A DNA stretch of 64,000 nt, from NCBI GenBank assembly GCA_036365515.1, contig CM070874.1, forward strand, positions 39,792,083 through 39,856,082, in the 5' to 3' direction. Positions 1 to 11,335 of the stretch are shown here, piece after piece; position 1 is the first letter of the stretch; each line of letters starts with the position of its first letter. Origin of the DNA: Torymus aiolomorphi (taxonomy: Eukaryota > Arthropoda > Insecta > Hymenoptera > Torymidae). Both the position numbers and the translations under genes were made by a program. The notes beneath the pieces are model-generated. The model was not told where the DNA came from. It worked only from the letters and a program-made list of their open reading frames with translations, and did no database searches.

Positions 1-430
1 TTCCTTAATCACGCGCACCGACGGCTAACAAAACTCGCGTTTATCTTCTTGTTGGAGTAAGCGAATAATTGGAAGGCGAAGGCACTATTTAATGTTTAAA
101 TTGAGCACAGCTCTTTATTTCAACAAAGCTAAAGCACAGCAGGAGAAGCGTCGATGCGTCCATCTAGCTCGGCCGTTGTCACAAGAGAGAGCGAGCGATC
201 AGGGAGGGGCAGCAGCGACGGCGTCGGCAGGCACGGTGCCGGTGGTGGAGAGCGCAACAGTCAGTCCGCTGCGCTACTCTGCTACTGCGTGGCGCCATCT
301 ATACTTCGTGTTCATCGTGACCTATATATGAAAGTGTGGACTCGAAGTCCCGTGTATCTCGACACTCCCTCCCTTCGAGGGTATGCACTTTCTAGCATCT
401 ATATATGGGTGTATATGAACATTTCCATTC
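1..430. other. Unassigned flank, possible LTR or UTR remnant
   Basis: No supported gene. The stretch is mildly GC-rich with GAGAGCGAGCG-type runs, as in the LTRs elsewhere in this window. It contains a hairpin (arms about 330-347 and 373-392, GAAAGTG...CTCGAAG against CTTCGAG...CACTTTC) and AATAAATAAA at about 433-442, which could be a plus-strand poly(A) signal. Two overlapping short open frames (79 and 95 codons) have no recognisable motif, and I do not believe them. It could be the end of an LTR cut by the window edge. I found no matching partner. Confidence 0.25.
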
Positions 431-692
431 TAAATAAATAAATCTAAGACTAAGCTTAGCTCTAAATGAAAAAGATTATATATTATATAAAAAAAATTGT
501 ACATCGAGAGAAAAAGAGACAATCTAAAGGAACGACAGTCTAAATATTCTGATCTCCACTGGAGCTTTATGGACTTGTCTCTGAAAGAGAAAAAAATAAA
601 TTTTTCTATAAACATCTAAATTTTATTTAAAGTTTCTTTAATTTTGGTGTATTATGTGTGTTTGTGTATGGTGTCTTTTTCTAAGTTTTATT

Positions 693-1868
693 TCAATCTA
701 AATTTAAGATTTTATCACGCAAGTATTTGTGTGCATCAAAAGGAAGTGGTTTCGTCATAATATCGGCTTCATTTTCTTTAGTCGAAACCCAACTAACTAT
801 TACTTTACCTTCTAACACACATGATTTTATGTAGTCCCCATGGGTAATAGCCATGTGGCTTTTACTCCCGGTCTTTTCTCTGTTCTCTAAATTATTTTTG
901 ATTTCTTCTAAAGTATCATCAAAATTCTTAAGTTTGTGACTACCATCTTTCTGAGTACAATCTCCGGCCGATTTGTTATTACACCATATGGTAACAGGAT
1001 ACATCGTTTCACTTGTAATATCTCTGATGGCTTTATCTAAAGAAACAAGTTCTTGGCAAGCTTCGCTCATGGCAAGATATTCTGCTTGCCATGTGGACAA
1101 AGTGACATATGATTGTTTGTGGCTTCTCCACATTATCGGATCACCGAATAATTTTACAATATAGTCACTTGTGGAGGATGAATCAGACCAATCTCGAAAG
1201 CTTGCGTCTGTCATTGCTTCTAAAGTTTCGTCTTTGGCTTTATATGTCAATCCGAGATCTGAGGTTCCTCTAAGATATCTGAATATACGTTTAACGTTTT
1301 TCCAATCATCTTCGGTTGCATTTAATTGTCGTCTATATAAATAATTCACTGCAAAGGCTATATCAGGTCTTGTGGCACCTGCTAAATACAACAAACTGCC
1401 TATAGCTTCTCTATATGGTGCTTTGGTTTTATGCAGTAAGTCATCTGATTCATCAAAGTTTTTCTCAGTTCTTAACTCTCTATTTTTGACTTGTCTAGTC
1501 ACCATTGGAGTTCTTTGAGACTTGCAGTCTTTCATGTTAAAACGTTCTAGAATTTTCTCAATATATTCAGTTTGTCTAAGTATCAAAATTTTATTTTCTT
1601 TACCTCTAATAATTTTCATTCCAAGAAAATTTTCTAGTTCGCCTAAGTCCTTAATTTTAAATGCAAGACTTAGTTTCATTCTTACTTCATCTAATTTTCG
1701 TTTGGCGTTGCCTGCCAGAAGTATATTATCTACGTATAAAATTAGCAGAACAACTTTCCCTTTTTTTCTCCATGTAAAAAGACATGGTTCATTTATATCT
1801 TTTTCTAGTCCTAGCTTAAGCGCTTCTTCTGAGAATCTCACGTTCCATCTTTTGGGACTTATTCTCAA
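693..1868 (-). pseudogene. pol: Copia reverse transcriptase C-part and RNase H
   Basis: 391 codons. The RT active site reads LYVDNILLAGN, where YVDD is normal, so the second aspartate has become Asn. RNase H follows: TDASF (first Asp), AEYLA (Glu), WCNNKSA where a CDN-type Asp is expected, and ENEADIMTKPL at the end, a typical Copia C-terminus. Two Asp-to-Asn changes plus the upstream break mean no activity. Between 1869 and 2019 the RT frame is traceable (MDVKTAFLNG in an alternative frame) but carries a stop near 1945 and a frameshift near 2025. Confidence 0.85.
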
Positions 1869-2019
1869 GCGATACAGAGATTTTTGTAATTTACATACTT
1901 TAGTTTTTCTGACTTCTGGATCACATTCTAAACCATCGGAGATTTACATATAAATTTCTTCCTCTAGTACCCCGTTCAGAAAAGCTGTCTTTACATCCAT
2001 TTGGTGTAGTTCGTATTTA

Positions 2020-3933
2020 TTAATAATCTTTAAATCCTCTAATTACGAGTCTGCCTTTATACACTGTTTCTCCATGTTCTCCAGTTTTCTTTTTAAATAT
2101 CCACTTAGAGTTTATGGTGTGTATTTTTTTGCCATCTTTATTTGTGCTTGGTCTATCAACGATTTGCCATACATTATTTTCTAGTATCGAGTTTAGTTCT
2201 TCGTTGATAGCTTCTAACCATTTCATTTTATCTGTGGCCACCATAGCCTCACAAAACGAAGTGGGATCTTCATTGATTGATGCTAATAATACATGTCCTA
2301 ATTCATCATCTACATTATTTAGGTTGCATCTTGTTTCAGAGTCTTCACTGGTTATTGTGAGACTTGTGTCTTCTAGTAATTTTTCTTGTTGTATTCTTCT
2401 AGTTGCCATGTATTTTTCTCTATTTTCAAGAGTTTTAGCATTTCTACTAGGTAGATTTTGTTTCTTAATATCTAGATTGTCTGGATTTTTGCTTTCTGCT
2501 TTTCTTTTCTTTGGCATCACTATTGTATGTTTTTCTGTTTCTAGTTGTTTTTCCTCTGAACTATCCATTTGATTAATTTCTTCTATAGGCTCATTTTCAT
2601 CTAGATTTGTTTGTGTCTTTTCTTTTTCTTTTTCCTCAGAATTTTCTGTCTCTTCCAATTTATTGCACACTTCCGATTTATCATAGTGTGTGTTTTTATA
2701 GACTAATTTTTCGTTACATCTAACGTGTCTAGATTGGAGAAACTTTCCAGTTGGCGGATGCCACAGTACATAACCAGTCGTCGAGTATCCAACCATTATA
2801 GCTTTGATTGCTCTTTCTGAAAACTTTCTTTCATTGACTGGTATTTTAGCGTAAGCTGTACATTCAAATCTTCTGATTCTATCTAAATAGCATTTGGTTT
2901 TCGGAGTTAGCATTTGTATTGGCGTTTCAGAATTTAAAGATCTATGTGGGGTTCTGTTGTAAACATGAACCGCAGCTTCTAGTGCCAATATCCACGTGCT
3001 CTCCGGTAAGCCAGAATCAAACATCAATGATCTTATTTTTGCCTGTATCGTCTTGTTAAATCTTTCAGCTGTACCATTGAGTTCAGGTGTATGTGGAGGT
3101 ACTGCGCTAAATTCTATCTTTTCTCTTTTCATAACTTCTAAAAATTTTCCTCCAGTGAACTCCGTGCCATTATCAGCTCTGATGTAACAGACTTTTTCGT
3201 TCTTTGCTAATAAATTTCTGGTGGTTATTAGGAATCTTTCTAAACATTCTCCAGCTTCATTTTTGTGTTTTACAGAATAAGCTTTTGCAATTCTTGTATG
3301 GTCATCTAGAAACACAATTATAAATCTATTTCCACCAGGAAATGAAGCTGGCTTTATTGGTCCCATTGTGTCGGTATCTATCATTTCTAAAGGCCTAGAT
3401 TCTCTAGTTCTATTTTCTGAGAAAGGCATTTTCTCCATCTGTGCCATGATACACACCTGACAATCCAATATTGACTTTTCGAATTTAATTCCTTTTAATT
3501 TTTTCTCTACTTTTTGCAATTGCTTAAGATACCCAAAAGATGCATGGCCTAATTTTATATGCCACAGCATGCCATCGTCTAGTTTATTTACATTATCTTC
3601 TTTGGTTCTTAAATTCTGGTTTGCAATTTCTAAGGATTCTGTAATATTCATACTATCTAAATTATGAATTTTTCTATTTAATTTATTTTCATCTAAGTCA
3701 AAATCACTAATGTTTTGGGAATTATCGATATTTTGAGATGTTTGAACGAGTTTTTCTCTATTCTCCCTCCCAATCTCAGACGTGTTATTGTTAATTTGTT
3801 CTAAACTCTTTTCTGTATTTTTGTCTAACTCTAAGTTCAAAACATCCGTCTGAGATTGCTGTAAAAACTCGTCCAAGGTAACTAATCTAGCCATGCATAA
3901 ATATTTTTCGCGTTCTAAATTTTCAATAGTCAT
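2020..3933 (-). pseudogene. pol: Copia integrase plus start of reverse transcriptase
   Basis: 637 codons. Residues about 125-161 form the GAG-pre-integrase zinc site (HIKLGH ... CQVC). The integrase core follows, with D188 (IDTDTMGP), D254 (RADNGTEF) and E290 (NGTAERFNK), a DD35E arrangement by my count. All three catalytic residues are present. An acidic, Lys/Glu-rich linker leads to the RT N-terminus (KWLEAINEELNSI, INSKWIFKKK, YKGRLVIRGF). The frame stops at about 2020 after GFKDY, while RT continues in another frame. The integrase part is the best-preserved piece of the element. Confidence 0.85.
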
Positions 3934-4061
3934 GTTACTTTGTTTATCGGCTTCTAGAGTTATTAACCAATTAGGCTTCTCATATTTCCCTGTTAAATAT
4001 TCTACTCCTGTATTTTTATCAAAAATTTTTAATGTTTCATCATCTAAATAAATTCCTAACC

Positions 4062-4325
4062 CTACATCTGCAAGCGCCTAAGGGAAATAAGATTTTCAGA
4101 AATATCTTCTGCGGAAATTACATTCTTTAATATTATCTTATTGTTGCTATTCATATTCGATCTAAGTACTAAATTGCCTTTACCGTCTATTACTATATTA
4201 GCCGAGTCGTTTTTATTTGCGCTTCTAATTACTTCTCCCGTGCATTGCCTAAACTCGCTTAAAATTATGCCTTTACGCCTGAGTCTGCGATAAAAGTGAT
4301 TTGTGTTTATGTGGGTGTATTTCAT
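4062..4325 (-). pseudogene. Copia protease remnant
   Basis: The aspartic protease should lie between the zinc knuckles and integrase. Here an 87-codon open frame reads NLISLRRLQM at its end, like the usual protease C-terminal part. The active-site signature appears only in another frame around 4285-4300 as IADSG, followed within a few codons by a stop. The protease is therefore split between frames and dead. 3934-4061 links it to the integrase frame and also carries stops. Confidence 0.5.
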
Positions 4326-4855
4326 TTGCTAATATCCATACCTGCGATATAAGCTCTTGCTCCTTGTGCAATGGTGGTCTGCGATCCGCCTCCTGCGCCC
4401 CGATTCGCACTCCTTTTAAACACCCTGCCTCTAAAAATGTCTTTACCACTCCCTCTACCTGTAATTCCACCACCTCTGTTAGTATTACCTCTTCCTCTAG
4501 AATTTCTATTCCATCTGTATTGTGTAGTGTTGTTTTGTGTATTGCTAGTTTTATTCTGATCATTTTTAATGAACCTGTTCTGAGTTGCGGCTGTCCCTTT
4601 GTTGGGACAGTCCGTTCCTTTATGCCTCTTTTCGCCCTGGCAAACGTAGCAGAACCATAGCCCATACTCCGCCAGGGGGCACGCGGAGGACACATGGCCA
4701 GTTCTGTTGCATCTATAGCACCTGTTGTGCCCCTCCGCGCGCCCCTCTGCCGGCCCCTGGGCTATGTTCGCCTTTGTTGCTTTCTTGGCGACTTCTAAAT
4801 TTTTATTTTCTGCTTCTAACTGTAATAAGAAGGATTTTATTTCTTCTAGCGTCAT
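4322..4855 (-). pseudogene. gag: Copia gag C-terminus with two zinc knuckles
   Basis: 177 codons in a different frame from the upstream gag part. It opens with a heptad-like stretch (IKSFLLQLEAENKNLEV). Two CCHC-type knuckles follow: CYRCNRTGHVSSAC (CX2CX4HX4C) and CYVCQGEKRHKGTDC (CX2CX5HX4C, one residue longer than usual). An Arg/Gly/Asn-rich tail (RGRGNTNRGGG) follows. These bind genomic RNA during packaging. It runs directly towards the protease region. Confidence 0.75.
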
Positions 4856-4896
4856 TTCTTTATTTTCAGCTTGTCTACGGATTAGAGAAGCTGACC

Positions 4897-5475
4897 CTAG
4901 TTCGGGATTGTTGCGACAGCATGATAAAAAGCTGACCTCTTTTCTTCCTCCGTCAGTGGCACGCCCGTATCGCAGCTTTCATAATCTCTTATGATAGTAT
5001 CAAATCTATCACTAAATTCATTTACTTTTTCTCTATTGTTCATCTTGATGCGATACAGCTGTGCTCTGACTGAGGAAGCTGTTACGTTTGACTCTACTTT
5101 TCTAAATTCTTTAATTTTACTTATAATTTCTTTTGGATCTTTTACATTTAAAATCTTTTTGTGGTAATATTCATCTAAATGATTTATTATTACATCCCTC
5201 ACTAAGGATTTTCTCTTTTCTAAATCATGCTTTTCCAGGTTAGGCGGTTGCGTTATTTTATCATCTATAATATTAAGCAGGTCGTTTGATCTTAATTCAG
5301 AATTCAAGTAATCCAGCCAGACATTTATAGCTACTTTTTGAGTGAGTTTATAATCTCTTTTAACACTCAATTCTGTATCATTACTTTTTGTTTCTAAAGA
5401 ACCTAAATCTTCCAACTTTTTAAACGTTTTATTAAATTCATCTATTATGTTTGGCTGGGTCACTAAATTATTCAT
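4897..5475 (-). pseudogene. gag: Copia gag, N-terminal part
   Basis: 192 codons from an ATG at 5475. The protein is charged and helical, with short motifs such as LLNIIDDK, VSEFSDRFD-like NEFSDRFD and VKDPKEIISKIKEF, as expected for a Copia-family gag capsid domain (the UBN2/Gag-polypeptide type) that assembles the virus-like particle. The frame stops after VATIPN, and the rest of gag continues in another frame from about 4855, so a frameshift separates the two parts. It is first in the element, as expected. Family call from domain order and composition; no search was possible. Confidence 0.7.
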
Positions 5476-5660
5476 TTTGTTTTCTAAATTTCTTTTTTAG
5501 AATTATGAAGGAGTGTCTTTACCTCTAAACGTTTAATTATAGCTTTCTCGATTTGCAGAAATATTTCTGTCAATTTCTGCTGCGCGTGTGGGCTGGTGTG
5601 TTGGACGACATTATTATTGTGTTGATATATTGTGTTCTCATCTATTTTGTATAAACAATT

Positions 5661-5945
5661 GTTCTAGTAAATGTTTGGTCTTTTTAGTTCATCTATCTAT
5701 CTAAATGCATGCCAAAAAAATTATTGCATGCTCGAAAAATTGAGCAGATATGTATTCTATTTTCTCTTAATTAATTGTTTACATTCCATTTCTAATTTTT
5801 ACTTTACAATAAAAAATTTATATTGTTATAAATTTATTTATGTATATATGTATATATGTGTAACACTGAATGAATGACTTCTTTTTACATGTATAGGACA
5901 TAAGTATATTTTTATGTAAGATGATGACTTGTACGTTCCAAAGTA
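5661..5945. other. AT-rich spacer between Copia and PLE-1
   Basis: Low-complexity AT-rich DNA with TATATATG runs (about 5840-5860). A 68-codon open frame starting at 5671 is Tyr/Phe-rich and looks like chance. Nothing else seen. Confidence 0.5.
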
Positions 5946-6018
5946 TAAATTTTGAAGGATGTTGCAATAAAACGATCAACGAGGAACCAAGAAAAATTCA
6001 TTTAAACTTTGTTTATTG

Positions 6019-6057
6019 GCCGACGTTTCGGTACTAATATTAATACCTTCATCAGGG
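6019..6057 (-). ncRNA. Hammerhead-ribozyme-like motif of PLE-1
   Basis: On the minus strand the sequence reads CCTGATGA, then a stem-loop (AGGTA...TACC), then CCGAAACGTCGG. CUGAUGA - stem II - GAAA is the conserved hammerhead core. Hammerhead motifs in Penelope terminal repeats are established knowledge. Cleavage cannot be judged by eye because stems I and III were not modelled. Confidence 0.6.
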
Positions 6058-6518
6058 CTAAGAAGGGAAAAAATACATAATTAAAACATATATACAGAAT
6101 ATTTTAAGCAAAAGAACCCATTAACACTTTTTTTGGCATTTTACTGACCTAATAAATTAACGAAAGTTTACACCATGGTTCGTAGACAAACATAGGTGAC
6201 GTCGATCAAGTAATGATATAGCACATAGTGCAACGTCTGTGAGCGGATTTTATTTAACTAGAACATTTTGAAAAGAATTCGAGTTTGAAAATTTGATTTT
6301 AAGTTAACGAAAATTAAAATTTTATACGAATATAACAATAAACAGCTAGAGCTCTTACGCATCCTGCACTCTGGAGTCCCATTTTTTCGACATTGAGAGA
6401 AATGCGAAATTTCCGGGGTTTATATACCTACAGGGGGACGTTAATTTTCGCAAATTCAAATTCTGAGAGTGAGAGGAGAGGGAGCGCGCCAACAAGTAGC
6501 GTACTGGAGATCGTACGA

Positions 6519-8512
6519 CTAACAGCGTTTATTGTTATGTTCGTTATTGCAGAAGTGTCTATTGGTTGTTTCAACGGATTTTTTATAAATGTACTTGAGA
6601 TTCTTAGTGTCGTCCATTCGATTTAGGCTGCTTTTTTGCGAGTGTATGTGCAACATTTCTGAAAAAGTGCGTTTACGGAAGTTTGTTTCGGTGTCTATTA
6701 TGTGTGTATTCTCAAAATCTATTTTATGTCCAGTTTTTTGAACGTGCTCTGAGAGTGCGGAGGTCGTTAACGATTTTGAGACCGCGTATTTGTGTTCGTA
6801 TACACGTCTGTTTAACTTCCTTTTTGAGGTGCCTACGTAAGAGGCATCGCAATCTTTGCAGTTTATTTTATAAACGACAGATGCAGTTTCGAGCGGATCT
6901 AGTTTATCTTTTCCGAGTCTAATAAATTTAAGCTTATTTATGTTTTTACTGATTGTTTGTGGGTTTTTGACATCTTTCATAGTGCTGCATAATTTTTTAT
7001 TTAAGTCTTTTATGTATGGAATGACTAAGGTCTTATTGCGGTAATCTTGTTTATTATAATTTAAGAATTGACTATTATTATAAGAGTGCAGACGTTTTTT
7101 AATATATTTTTCAATGAATGTAGGAGGATAGTCGTTTTGAATAAGAAAGGATTTTATTATTTTTAAATTATCTTTATGGAAAGAGATATGTGAAATTTTA
7201 ATTGCTTTGTCGACTAAACCATAGATAACTGCAATTTTTTGGTGGGTAGGGTGATGAGAAAAATAGTTTATGTATCTTCCGGAGGCAGTCGGTTTTCTGT
7301 ACCAATTAGTTTTTGCGATGTCGTTATTTTCTCTGATGATTTGTAGATCTAAAAAGCTAATGCTATTTTCTGCTTCTAATTCAACAGTGAATTGCAAAAA
7401 CGGATCAAATGAGTTAAAAGTGTCTAAAGTTTTTCTAATCAAGTCTTTTTTAATAATTAAGAAACAATCATGGACATACCGTTTATATAAAATAATCGAA
7501 TTTTTTAGCGAACCTAAGCATTTATCTTCAAGAAATTCCAAGACTACGTCTGTAAAAAGGGGGCTAGAACAAAAACCCATAGGGGCAACCATAATCTGGT
7601 GGTAAAATTCTCCATTGAACGTAAAAAACGTGGAATCGAGTAACAGTTCTACACCTTTAAGAAACTCTTCCCTGCTTATAGGTAGTAGGTTGCCAAAATA
7701 TGGCCACTTTTTTCCTAAAGCTTTAAGAATGATAGTTTTTGAAAGGTTCGTAAAAAGGGAAACTACATCGAATGAAACGCAGCGGTAATCCTGTGGAATA
7801 ATGAGTTCATTGCTATTATTTATGTTAGAGGTTGGTTTCGGAATGTATTTTGAAAGAAATGAGGTTAGGGCTTTATCTAATTTATAAGTCGAACTATTGA
7901 TCGCTGAAACGATAATGCGGACCGGGAGATCTTTTTTGTGTATCTTAGTTAGACCGTAAGCTCTAAGCAAGTTTGTATTTTCGATTTTCTCATTAACATT
8001 AGAAAAACTTGAGTCACATTCAAACACGCCTTTCTTCTTCCAATCTAAGATAAGATTTTTTATATTTTTTTGCAACTTATTAAGAGGATTCTTATCTAAT
8101 TTTGTATAGTATTTTGTATCGTTGAGCGCGAATTTTACTTTATCGATGTAATCTATTTTATTCAATATTACAGTGACGTTGCCTTTATCGGCCTTTGTAA
8201 TAAGTAAGTCTTTGTTTCTTTTTATAAAATCATTAGTTAATTTAATTTTTCTGCTAAGAATTCTGTCTTCTAAGCTTAAGTGTTTTTTAGATCTAATATG
8301 GTGATTAATGCAATTTAATAATCTATTTCTTATGTTATCGGTAATATCGTTACTAGACCTAGCACTCTCAACATCTTTAAACAATTCAAAATACGTTTTT
8401 TTATCTATATCTGCGGTGCCACGCTTACCACAACGAATAGAAAAGTAGTTATTTACTGTACTTAATGTATATTTATCACCTAAAATATCTACAGAAAAAT
8501 CAAATATTAAAA
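6519..8512 (-). pseudogene. PLE-1 reverse transcriptase / GIY-YIG endonuclease
   Basis: About 660 uninterrupted codons, the longest continuous pol of the four PLEs here. Motifs in order: KADKGNVTVIL (conserved PLE N-terminal RT region), YGLTKIHK, PVRIIVSAI, FDVVSLFTNL (RT motif A), APMGFCSSPLFTD, then motif C as YKRYVHDCF. In active PLEs this is YVDD, so the first catalytic Asp is His here. Next come NWYRKPTASGRYINYFSHHP and the GIY-YIG nuclease (VVYKINCKDCDASYVGTSKRKLNRRVYEH), whose usual Tyr/Arg/His signature is recognisable. The frame is otherwise intact, so the lost Asp suggests a recent loss of function or a sequencing difference. Confidence 0.85.
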
Positions 8513-8515
8513 TTT

Positions 8516-9289
8516 ATGAAGCGATTTATAAAAATTAAAAAATTTGAAAAACAATATATTCTTATTTTTGACATTAGATTAGTTTTATTTTTTTATATTT
8601 ACTCATTTTCGATTTATTCTCGTTATGCATTGCAGTATATGTACTATCATCAGCAGTATCTTGATATACATCCCTCGAATCGTTATTTACAATTAACGAT
8701 TCATTTGAACCATTTGAATTTTTAAAATAGTCATTAGCAATCCCAGTTCATATGTTATCATGCGTAACATTCTGGGGTTCATTATTGGTAACATTTCCAT
8801 CACCTACAAAATCATAATATTTTTAATAAAAATTATATATAAGATTTAGACTATCAATTTTCAACTTTAATAATCCGTTAATGACTGTATTCATAAAGAA
8901 TAATATATACAAAAATTAGATACAAACACAATAAAAAAAACATTGGCACGTGGCTTCCTCAAAATTAATGTATTGATTCAATTAATTAATTTTTAAAGCC
9001 AAATTTGAAATTTTAACACAATAGAACACAAACTGATCGTGCCTATAAAATGTAAAAAAAGAGAAAACGTGATTAATATCTAAGTGCAGTCAAAAGTATT
9101 GTTAAACGTATTTCTCAGCCTCTAATTCGCCAGCGTATCTAGCTAATTTCATGTATCGGTGAAGCGCGATGTAAATTAACCTCAACAAAAAACAAAAGTA
9201 AGTGAACAACACGCACGCGTAGCATGTGTCATTTCCATTTTCTAGTATACATATACCCGAAAAATTACAATTTGGAAAGAGGGCTAAAT
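8516..9289. other. AT-rich intergenic stretch
   Basis: No gene supported. An 86-codon frame at 8465-8725 overlaps the PLE-1 start and is Tyr/Ile-rich, typical of AT-rich chance frames. Nothing else recognised. Confidence 0.5.
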
Positions 9290-10260
9290 CATTTTTAACC
9301 TCGAATATCTCTGAAATTCATAAACCAATTCTTTTACTCTAAAAACACATATAATAAATAATCTACAACTCCGCCAAATTTTAAAGAAATTAAAACAAGT
9401 TTTCTCTAGTTATCAGGCGACAAAGATAATGACTTTGTAAAATAGGAAAATTTTGAATATCAAAAAGTAATTGTACGATCTTGATGAAAATTCACGTACA
9501 TAATATCTATATCACATACAACATTATCTAAAAATCTGGAGCTGATTCATCGAACCGTTCTCGAGAAATTACGATTAAAAAAAAAGTTTAAAAATTTTAA
9601 CCTCAAATATCTCTGAAATTTAAGGACCAATTATTTTGCCTAAAGAACTCGAACGAGAGCTATCCAAAATCTACCTCCACAAGGAATTTTGAAGAAATTA
9701 CGACAATTTTCCCCCCGGAATCATTGGACACACAAAACTCATTTTTTTCATTTTTCATGTTTTACGTTTTTGTTAATAACCAAAGAACCGCGATAGCTAG
9801 AAACTTTTTTTTTAGAAACTATAGGTATTTTAATTCTCTTTTAAATGCTACCTATCCCATTCAGATACATACAGCCGTTCTCGAGAAATTACGATTCGAA
9901 AAAGAGGTTACAAAAATTTTAACCTCAAAAATCGCTGAAATTTATGAACCAATCATTTATCCCAAACAAAAGGTGCAGATAGCTATCAAAAATCTACCTC
10001 TACAAGGAATTTTGAAACGATTAACACAATTTTACTCCCGTAAATTGTCGCCACAGAAAACACGTTTTTTTCATTTTTTAATTTTTTTCTGAAAAACTAA
10101 CCAACAGAATGGATTCAAGTTTTTACAGATTATAGCTATTTATATTCTGCATTATCACGATTTTTCTCAAAAAAATTGACCGTTTAGTTTGGGAGTTTAG
10201 AAGCTTCTAAAAAAAGAACACGTTTTTGTTAATAGCAAAAGAACCGTGATAGCTAGAGAA
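9290..10260. repeat. About 310-bp tandem repeats, three to four degenerate copies
   Basis: The phrase AACCTC(A/G)AA(T/A)AT(C)...CTGAAATT recurs at about 9298, 9600 and 9921, each followed by an AACCAAT-like word and then a CTCGAGAAATTACGA word (about 9560 and 9890). Spacing is about 300-320 bp. A 122-codon open frame here (9724-10092) is a by-product of the repeat. Confidence 0.7.
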
Positions 10261-10278
10261 ATTTTTTTTTTTTAAATA

Positions 10279-11335
10279 GTATATTACGATACGTGGGCCG
10301 GAAATTGGATTTCCGGGCCGTTCGTGGTATGACGCCCGAGGCGAAGCCGAGGGCGTCATAACGCACGGCCAGGGCATCCAATTTCCGATCCAAGTATTGT
10401 ATACTATTTTTCTTACTCCCCGGCCGAAAGTACGTTCTGTAATTGTTAAATAATTGATAAAATTGCGTTGTCGTCTGCTAGCTGTGTTTGAGTGTTAGTT
10501 TTTCTTTCGGCCCGCTCGATAGTAGTGCCTCTGTCGGCCGCTTTGGGTAGCTCGGTCGATATTACCGACTGTTTTTTCTTTCGGCCCGGCGTAGAGAGCT
10601 GGTTTTTTGGGCATCTGCTACTTTCGCTATTGTACAGATGGTCTGATGCCCGCCCGACATTTGCAAGACCGAGGCGAAGCCGAGGTTTTGCTGGTCGGGG
10701 CGGGCATCAGAAACACATTCATTAAAAAAAGACAAAACCACTTTTTATTTCAATTAACTCTTTTTTCTCATCACACGTGCACTTTCCTCTGTCTATTTCG
10801 TACGTGTCTAGCCTTCACACCGCACAAACATATTTTTCTCGGACGCTCCCGTCCATACGTTTAAAAAACAATAACCACGATCAAACAAAACCACTTTTTA
10901 TTTCAACTAACTTTTTTTTCGTCACCCGTGCACTTTCCTCTGTTTATTTCGTACGTGTCTAACCTTCACACCGCATAAACATCTTTCCTCGGGCATGCGC
11001 GCGGGCGCTGAAGCGCCGCGGGTCAGGAAATTTCGGCAGCCAATCAGAGCGCGCGGTTGGTCTAAAATAGGATGCGAAAGTTTCTCTTTCGGCCCGGAGA
11101 TGCGGGCCGGAAGTACGTACTTTCAGGTGGGCGAGTAAGAAATAGTATATTACTAACGCGGGCGGAAGAGGATTATTTACCTCATGCGACGTTTTTCGGC
11201 CGAGCGAAGCGAGGTCGAAAAGTCGCATGAGGTAAAAATTCTCTTACGTCCACGTTTCAGTAACGTATTTTTCCGTCCAAGACCGCAAAATGACATTTAA
11301 GATGGCATTTTGAGGTTAAAGGGCGGAAAATACTA
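10279..11335. repeat. Cluster of long GC-rich hairpins bounded by AATAGTATATTA
   Basis: Three large palindromes: 10279-10415 (nested, centre GAGGCGAAGCCGA), 10640-10712 (centre GAGGCGAAGCCGAGG) and 11179-11233 (centre GAGCGAAGCGAGG). AAATAGTATATTAC occurs at about 10279 and 11141, and an inverted AATACTATTT at about 11326. CTTTCGGCCCG is repeated at about 10503, 10577 and 11086. The cluster resembles a compound non-autonomous element or several related MITEs. Short open frames across it (77, 85, 61 and 89 codons) follow the repeat and are not credible genes. Confidence 0.6.
10734..10999. repeat. Direct duplication of about 110 bp
   Basis: The block starting AAAACCACTTTTTATTTC at about 10734 recurs at about 10888, roughly 150 bp later. 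Both copies run through CGTGCACTTTCCTCTG, TTTCGTACGTGTCTA and CTTCACACCGCA. Confidence 0.75.

Larger units (their letters stand above)
430..5660 (-). mobile_element. Degenerate Ty1/Copia-type LTR retrotransposon
   Basis: Read on the minus strand, the order is gag with zinc knuckles, protease trace, GAG-pre-integrase and integrase core, reverse transcriptase, RNase H. Integrase before RT is diagnostic of Copia. The coding stretch runs from 5475 down to 693. It is broken by a frameshift in gag (about 4856-4896), disruption in the protease (about 4060-4330), and a frameshift and stop in RT (1869-2019). I could not find matching LTRs on the two sides, so the outer limits are estimates. An old, inactive copy. 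Confidence 0.85.
5945..8515 (-). mobile_element. Penelope-like element 1 (PLE-1)
   Basis: Minus-strand retroelement with reverse transcriptase followed by a C-terminal GIY-YIG endonuclease, the diagnostic Penelope order. Downstream of the ORF lies the typical PLE terminal motif (CGACGTTTCGG ... CATCAGGG on the plus strand, 6021-6057), which reads as a hammerhead core on the minus strand. The reading frame stays open upstream of the first listed codon to about 8512, where a TAA occurs. The 5' part is truncated or unclear, and I could not find a target duplication. Confidence 0.85.

Noticed and set aside
4301..4994. Plus-strand frames of 62-119 codons opposite Copia gag
   Set aside because: Antisense of the zinc-knuckle gag; no motif of their own.
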